Source: Chryseobacterium jejuense (GTDB taxonomy: Bacteria; Bacteroidota; Bacteroidia; Flavobacteriales; Weeksellaceae). From it: a stretch of 64,000 nucleotides of DNA. The notes under the pieces were generated by a model, which saw nothing but the letters and a program-made list of their open reading frames with translations, searched no databases and was not told the DNA's origin. Shown piece after piece: positions 59,601 to 64,000 of this stretch. The DNA lies in contig NZ_FNEG01000006.1 in assembly GCF_900100075.1 (NCBI RefSeq), forward strand, positions 124,001 to 188,000, given 5' to 3'. Each line of letters starts with the position of its first letter. Positions within the stretch are counted from its first letter, which is position 1. The position numbers were made by a program, and so were the translations under genes.

Positions 59601-61842
59601 TGCTACAGGGGCAACGTATCAATTACAATATAGAGAAGTTGGAACTGTTGCTTGGACTCAAGTACCTTCTACTTCTATTCCTGCGCCAGGAAATGTTTAC
59701 ACTATTCCTACTACGGCTCCTCTAAAAGAGCAAACGAAATATGAAGTACAGGTAGCAACGAAATGTACGGGTGGTTTTGGATCTTACTCCAGCTCTGTAC
59801 AATTTATCACACTGCCATTACAATATTGCCCTATAACGGGTAGTGGAGATAACGATCACATTTCAAATGTTACGGTTATTTCTTCTAACTCAGGAGTGCC
59901 GCCTATGAGTAATCCTACTGCTCAGAACTCTTATACTAGTTATTCAACACCGGCAACACTTATTACGTTAGATGCAGGTTCTAATGACAATAAACTTATT
60001 GTTGCAAAAGGATGGACCGGATCAACAGGTAATGATGCTGTTGCAGTTTGGATAGACTTTGACAGAAACGGACAGTTTGATACTGCTGAAAGAATTCTTG
60101 CTTCTCCAGCAAGTACTACTACACCGATTACAACTCTGTTTAATGTTCCTGCTGCACCTCCTGCTTATATAGGACAATACACAACTACAATGAGAGTTGT
60201 ATTGAAACGCTCAACAGGTACAACTATTCCTACAGCATGTGCCAATGCTATTGATGGAGAAGTTGAAGATTATGCTGTAAGAATCAGACCATGTAGTAAT
60301 GTAACTCCAAATGTTCCTACCTTTCCTTTAGCTACGATAACTCATACAACAGCTGGCGTTAATTTGACAGGTGGTAGTAATATAGTAACTTATCTGGTAA
60401 GATATAGAGTGGCTGGAACTGGAACATGGACACAAATATATGCTTCTGCGGCATTAGGAAACTTGCCTCTTACCCTTACAGGATTAAGTCCGGCAACAAC
60501 TTATGAAGTAGATGTAGCTGCAGTTTGTGGAGGTACAACAGGTACTCCTACAGCTATTACAACATTTACAACGAGATGTGATCCTACACCTCCAACAGTA
60601 ACAATAAGCAACATTACTCCAACAAGTGCTTTGATTACTTGGAATCCAGTAGTAAATAGTGCTACCTATAAAATGAGATGGAGAAAAGTTGGTGCTCCAG
60701 CTTGGAGTTCGGACGTTCCCCTTCCGGGTCCTGGTAATACATACCAGCTAAATAACCTTGAGTCATTTGTTACTTATGAGGTTCAGATTGCCAATCAGTG
60801 TGCTGGTGAGACAAGCTGGAATAATTTCTCAAATTCTAAAGTATTTACAACAGAAAGAATATGTGAAATTGCACCTCCGGGATTAACAATTACTCAATTG
60901 TTGCCTACAACTGCAGAGGTTACATGGGATGCATATCCAGGAGCAACATATGTTCTTAGATACAGAAAAGTAGGTATTCCAAGCTGGACGGAAGTTCCTA
61001 CAGCGGTTAATACTATTATTCTGAATGGTCTTGTAGAAATGACGAAGTATGAGATGCAGGTAGTAAACATCTGTAGTGGAAAACCAGGAACATATACTCC
61101 TCCTTACTACTTTACAACACCTACGGTAATTTACTGTAAGATGAAATCTGAAAATTCAGCAGGTGAGTATATTTCCAAAGTAACTGTTATTCCAAATGGA
61201 AAAACAAAAATGGAAAATGAGTCAAAAGGATCAAGCTATACAGATTATACAGGAGTTCCTAAAACATTTATCGAGTTAATTCAAGGATCTACAGATAATG
61301 AGATCATCATCGAGAAAAAATGGTTAGGAAAAACTTATAATGAAGGAATTGCAGTTTGGATTGATTTCAATAGAAATGGTGAGTTTGATATTTATGAAAA
61401 AGTATTTAGCTCAGCTCCAAACACAACAACTCCTGTATCAGGTAAATTTAATGTACCGGCAGATGCTTTTGTAAGTACAACAGACTACAAATATGTTGTA
61501 ATGAGAGTGGCAATGGAAAGAGATGGTATTCCTGTAAACTGTGTAAATGTTAAGAATGGAGAAGTTGAGGACTATACAGTAAGAATTTCTAAAGCTGGAG
61601 TTCCTAATCCGATTAACCAGACAGATATCCTGATCTATCCTAACCCTGTAAGTTCAATATTGCATGTGAAGAATATCAGCAAAAAAGCTAAATATAAAAT
61701 TTACAATGCTGCAGGGCAAATCATCGTAGAAGGTATTTTATTAAACAACGAAATTAATGTAACGAAATTAATTAATGGAGTTTATGTAATAGATATCGAT
61801 GACAATGGTAATAATGCTCAAAGGAAATTTATTAAAGAATAA
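56662..61842 (+). CDS. Large T9SS-secreted FN3/GEVED multidomain protein
   Basis: The 1726-residue surface or secreted protein has a signal peptide ending near SIQAQ (about 31). An N-terminal domain (about 32-205) is followed by three FN3 domains, each with a TYYVWVRA-type strand, to about 492. A second copy of the N-terminal domain type (about 495-690) carries the shared YTAAEV motif. Then come FN3 and GEVED domains in alternation, three GEVED in all (about 800-945, 1055-1210, 1492-1648), each with VWID-RNG and GEVEDYAVR motifs. The C-terminal sorting domain for the type IX secretion system is about 1655-1726 (IYPNPVSS start). Likely an adhesin. ATG 56686 is an alternative start. Confidence 0.87.
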   Translation: MSGLLLCKMSRPFKVLIALLCMAIGLSIQAQTITIGTGTLTQKYPLGASYGFERSASIYTAAEIAAAGGTAGSILSLGWNSTTAFNTGIPVKIYIKAVPNTTLTAQNWAAATSGATLLYNGTLGLIPAAWYTVPLQLPYTYNGVDNLMVLVETNYGGFGSSNAGAKLTYSSVPTGHMYIQAYTTAPTGNGTVTGNRPNIQMTFGTPPACLPMPPGGTLSTGAVTATNAVINWTAYVPAPAAGYDVFYNTTNIPPVAGSTPNLTVPPGAPTATIGPLNPLTTYYVWVRAKCSATEQSVWSTSLVFATPATCPAMPSSGAGITTGTITATSAVINWPSFGYTPALGFDIYYNTTGAAPNGTTIPMQNVPSGTTATLTPLLPNTTYYVWVRARCSATDQSTWNITPGKLLTPPTCVPVPSAAGSLTIGAMTPNSAVVNWQASPSAPAGGYEVYYTTTNTPPTATTPGTVVSGTSTTLSPLVPGTTYYWWVRAICTPTDKSTWVAGPAFAPGQIGTGTDKTEYLPVYSYYGYNYSQQIYTAAEVLGAVGAGKFITELKFYVDTPASPADQGKYNEWVVYMGNTTQNNFSGSSNWVPYSSLKKVWEGTLPTMTAGTWVTIPLTTPLLWDGTSNLVIAVDENSPLYVSSSWGSYKSTVERGMLFRDDTTNPDPASPPSAPSSSGRYKDIPRIRLTGVELLPCTSAPPTNIAVSNITPSTAVVTWTPALGATYKLQYRPNSGGPWKIIDITTPLTSSWSLYNLTDATTYEVQIATICNGTQGAFSPSKQFITPALTYCANVPPAGTSPSGYIGKVVVTPTNAPLMVSNSGYDGYKDYSTDPTRLVTFVRGTSGNKINITKFWPGSTSSYGVGVWIDLNRNGIFEPTERVVNATSSTTNPVGTVAAGFTIALPPNSATYDGTLLTRMRVVMMDGTVSSPCASFGTYNDGEVEDYAVRLIDQPLCTTAPPTNITVSNITDKSATFSWLAATGATYQLQYREVGTVAWTQVPSTSIPAPGNVYTIPTTAPLKEQTKYEVQVATKCTGGFGSYSSSVQFITLPLQYCPITGSGDNDHISNVTVISSNSGVPPMSNPTAQNSYTSYSTPATLITLDAGSNDNKLIVAKGWTGSTGNDAVAVWIDFDRNGQFDTAERILASPASTTTPITTLFNVPAAPPAYIGQYTTTMRVVLKRSTGTTIPTACANAIDGEVEDYAVRIRPCSNVTPNVPTFPLATITHTTAGVNLTGGSNIVTYLVRYRVAGTGTWTQIYASAALGNLPLTLTGLSPATTYEVDVAAVCGGTTGTPTAITTFTTRCDPTPPTVTISNITPTSALITWNPVVNSATYKMRWRKVGAPAWSSDVPLPGPGNTYQLNNLESFVTYEVQIANQCAGETSWNNFSNSKVFTTERICEIAPPGLTITQLLPTTAEVTWDAYPGATYVLRYRKVGIPSWTEVPTAVNTIILNGLVEMTKYEMQVVNICSGKPGTYTPPYYFTTPTVIYCKMKSENSAGEYISKVTVIPNGKTKMENESKGSSYTDYTGVPKTFIELIQGSTDNEIIIEKKWLGKTYNEGIAVWIDFNRNGEFDIYEKVFSSAPNTTTPVSGKFNVPADAFVSTTDYKYVVMRVAMERDGIPVNCVNVKNGEVEDYTVRISKAGVPNPINQTDILIYPNPVSSILHVKNISKKAKYKIYNAAGQIIVEGILLNNEINVTKLINGVYVIDIDDNGNNAQRKFIKE

Positions 61843-61863
61843 ATAATCTAAATTTTAAATAGG

Positions 61864-61896
61864 ATAAGCCTTCAGAAATGAAGGCTTATTTTTTTT
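61864..61896 (+). terminator. Terminator after the T9SS protein gene
   Basis: ATAAGCCTTCA and TGAAGGCTTAT form an 11-bp stem with a GAAA loop, followed by eight T residues. Confidence 0.88.
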
Positions 61897-62052
61897 GTTC
61901 AAACTTTTGAGTGCTGGTAGAATAAATCAACAAATGTTGAAATTTTCACTGTAATATGCATTAATTGTTTAATTTTTCAATCAGTATGAGGTTTTATTAG
62001 TGATTTGATAGTTGATTTCTGTTTATGTATTGTTTGTTGGTAATGAAATGAG

Positions 62053-62060
62053 TAGTTTTG
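62053..62060 (+). promoter_or_regulatory. -7 promoter box of the metalloprotease gene
   Basis: TAGTTTTG matches the consensus. TTTG at 62033-62036 is a possible but closely spaced (16 bp) -33 element. Confidence 0.5.
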
Positions 62061-62090
62061 TGAGATTAATACAAAGTTTTAAGAAATATT

Positions 62091-64000
62091 ATGAAGAAAA
62101 TTTTTACTTCTTTCTTTTTCTTTAGTTTGTTGGTAATGTTTCATGCCCAATGGGCTCCTACGACATTCAAAGGAAAAGCAATTCGGGATGGCTCAAAAGC
62201 CAAAAGCTTTTATTCTTTAGACATTTCCCTGTTAAGATCTCAATTAGAGCGAGCGCAGGAAACAGGCCGGGATGCAAAACCGGTCACCATATCTTTACCC
62301 ACACTAAGCGGAAAAGTTGAAAAATTTGCTGTGTATAGCTTTCCGGTTGTAGTAAGAGAATTAGCAGATCAGTATCAGCTGGGTTCTTATGTGGGAGTAG
62401 GAATAGATGACCCTTCAAAATATTTACGCTTTAGCCTGGCACCTAATGATTTTCAATCTATGATTATATCTGGTGAAGGATATGAATTTATAGAGCCTGC
62501 TAATGGAGATAAAACAATCTATGAAATACATCCGAAAACTGAAGGCGGGAAAACTGGTTTCGTGTGTTCAACTGAGGAAAAAGAAATAGATAAACTATAT
62601 AAAGCAGGAAGCTCCTTTACCAACCAATCAAAGAATTTCGCGAAATCTTCGGATCGTAAATATAGAACTCTGAGACTGGCGATGTCTGTTACAGGAGAGT
62701 ATACTCAGTTTCATGGAGGAACTGTAGCAGGTGCTTTAACAGCTATTAATGCTACCCTCACCAGAGTGAATGGGGTTTTTGAAAAAGATTTTGCCCTTCA
62801 TTTAAATCTACAGAATTATCCGAATGTAATTTATACTAATCCAAATACAGATCCGTATACAGGAGTACCTGCAGGGGGAGGAGCCCCCAATTCATGGAGT
62901 ACAGAATTACAGCAAACCTTAACTGCTAATGTTGGAAATGCTAATTATGATATTGGCCATTTATTTGGAGCAACCGGTGGTGGTGGAATGGCGGGTTGCA
63001 TAGGGTGTATTTGCCTGGATCCAGGCTCTTCAAATCCATCAACAGGTAATGGAAAAGGTTCAGGGTATACTTCTCCTGCAAATGGAGGACCTCAGGGAGA
63101 TACATTTGATATCGATTTTGTGGCTCATGAAATGGGACACCAACTAGGAGGAAATCATACTTTTATGTATCAGTATCAGACACCCAATGTACAGTTTGAA
63201 CCAGGATCAGGAAGTACCATTATGGCTTATGCAGGAATAGCAAATGGAAACGCTGCGGGGGCGGGTATTTTTCCTTCTCCGGGAGGTACATTTGATATAC
63301 AGCCAAATACAGATGCTTATTTTCTTAGAAACAGTATCAATCAGGTTCAGGCTGTTTTAGTGACTAGAACGTGTGATATTGAAACAACAGTTACCAATAC
63401 CCCTCCTGTAATTGGAGCACTTCCAACTTACAATATTCCAAAGGGGACAGCTTTTGTTTTAACCGCTTCTGTTACAGACGCTGAAAACGACCCAATGACA
63501 TATACCTGGGAGCAGGCAGATGCCATGATTAGTGGCGGACCTTCTATTGATAACATTAATTTAGGAAATACTACTTCCGGAGCATCATTTAGGTCATTGA
63601 TCCCTTCAACGAGCCCAACTCGTTATTTTCCTAAACTATCTTCAGTATTAAATGGTGTTTTACATGACACAAGTGGTTGGGAAGCTGTATCTACAGTACC
63701 AAGAACAACAACTTTTTCAGTGACAGTGAGAGATAATAATCCTGTTGCCAACCAACAACAGACACAGAGTGCCGCACAAACCATTATTGTTGGTAATAAT
63801 GGTCCTTTCAAAGTAAACCCTATTACCGTTTATAATAACGGCCCAACGAATGTAACATGGGATGTTGTAGGTACCAATGTAGCACCATATAATACGGGCA
63901 ATGTAAAAATAGATTTTACTACTGATAACGGAACAACCTGGAATGTAGTCTCAGCTTCAACACCTAATGACGGAAGTGAATCTCTAGATTTTAGTTCTTT
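62091..64000 (+). CDS. Reprolysin-like (M12B) zinc metalloprotease, 3' end beyond the window
   Basis: The open frame from ATG 62091 runs off the right edge without a stop, giving at least 636 residues. A signal peptide (about 1-20, ending HAQ) is followed by a propeptide-like region (to about 190). The zinc protease domain then has HEMGHQLGGNH at 346-356, the extended HExxHxxGxxH motif, with His346, His350 and His356 as zinc ligands and Glu347 as catalytic base. Downstream are Ig- or PKD-like segments (for example LTASVTDAENDPMTYTWEQ). It is probably a secreted protease; a T9SS sorting domain may lie beyond the window. Confidence 0.9.
   Translation, partial: MKKIFTSFFFFSLLVMFHAQWAPTTFKGKAIRDGSKAKSFYSLDISLLRSQLERAQETGRDAKPVTISLPTLSGKVEKFAVYSFPVVVRELADQYQLGSYVGVGIDDPSKYLRFSLAPNDFQSMIISGEGYEFIEPANGDKTIYEIHPKTEGGKTGFVCSTEEKEIDKLYKAGSSFTNQSKNFAKSSDRKYRTLRLAMSVTGEYTQFHGGTVAGALTAINATLTRVNGVFEKDFALHLNLQNYPNVIYTNPNTDPYTGVPAGGGAPNSWSTELQQTLTANVGNANYDIGHLFGATGGGGMAGCIGCICLDPGSSNPSTGNGKGSGYTSPANGGPQGDTFDIDFVAHEMGHQLGGNHTFMYQYQTPNVQFEPGSGSTIMAYAGIANGNAAGAGIFPSPGGTFDIQPNTDAYFLRNSINQVQAVLVTRTCDIETTVTNTPPVIGALPTYNIPKGTAFVLTASVTDAENDPMTYTWEQADAMISGGPSIDNINLGNTTSGASFRSLIPSTSPTRYFPKLSSVLNGVLHDTSGWEAVSTVPRTTTFSVTVRDNNPVANQQQTQSAAQTIIVGNNGPFKVNPITVYNNGPTNVTWDVVGTNVAPYNTGNVKIDFTTDNGTTWNVVSASTPNDGSESLDFSS

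Overview
The window looks like chromosomal DNA from a Flavobacteriia member close to Chryseobacterium or Elizabethkingia. It is AT-rich, and start codons lack Shine-Dalgarno sites. Many genes are preceded by the Bacteroidota -7 promoter box TAnnTTTG. The protein families also fit: a type IX secretion (T9SS) C-terminal domain, GEVED domains, DUF6452, DUF6048, DUF2480 and DUF3276, ribosomal protein THX, an enlarged NusB, a type B succinate dehydrogenase and bacillithiol synthesis. No prophage, insertion sequence, CRISPR array or rRNA operon was seen.

Layout. 1-730: two short genes, one for a 51-residue peptide with a bacteriocin-type leader and a cystine-knot-like cysteine pattern. 800-3970: O-methyltransferase, NlpC/P60 hydrolase, DUF1648 protein and Kdo transferase WaaA. 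3961-6345 (minus): acyltransferase, glycosyltransferase and an unknown protein, probably a surface polysaccharide operon. 6544-10019: lipoprotein and LeuS. 10260-16117: ExbB, two ExbD, TonB, a small membrane protein, a PstS-like lipoprotein and a TPR protein, which form an energy-transduction locus. 16200-17065: BshB1 and tRNA-His. 17285-21976: two tandem paralogous secreted proteins with repeat propellers. 22187-27690: a small conserved protein and a 1680-residue DUF5724/DUF4132 protein. 27839-31819: PUR-like nucleic-acid-binding protein, ABC exporter, NusB, DUF1573 lipoprotein and YajC. 32090-34587: SDR enzyme, MscS and a YcxB-like protein. 34765-40727: Crp/Fnr regulator, a divergent PurA, VOC protein, AspS and a MATE exporter. 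40878-43574: ribosomal protein THX, DUF937, a DUF2723-like membrane protein and DUF2480. 43711-47857: LpxB, a GH99 endo-mannosidase and ComEC. 48004-51486: the sdhCAB/frdCAB operon. 51799-55988: a thioredoxin-like lipoprotein without redox cysteines, RlmD, DUF6452 and DUF6048. 56662-64000: a 1726-residue T9SS adhesin-like protein and the start of an M12B-type metalloprotease.

Most genes are housekeeping or envelope functions. The strongest new signal is regulatory. A 14-bp dyad close to TTGCCA-AW-TGGCAA lies exactly 22 bp upstream of the -7 box of three promoters: the Crp/Fnr gene itself, the divergent purA, and the MATE exporter. This suggests a small local regulon. A different, CRP-like dyad lies at nearly the same place upstream of the succinate dehydrogenase operon. 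Other points are the knottin-like peptide, several promoters whose predicted start sites fall on the start codon (leaderless mRNAs), and the two-gene DUF4132 locus.

Limits: all family calls are from reading translations by eye. No database or structure search was run.
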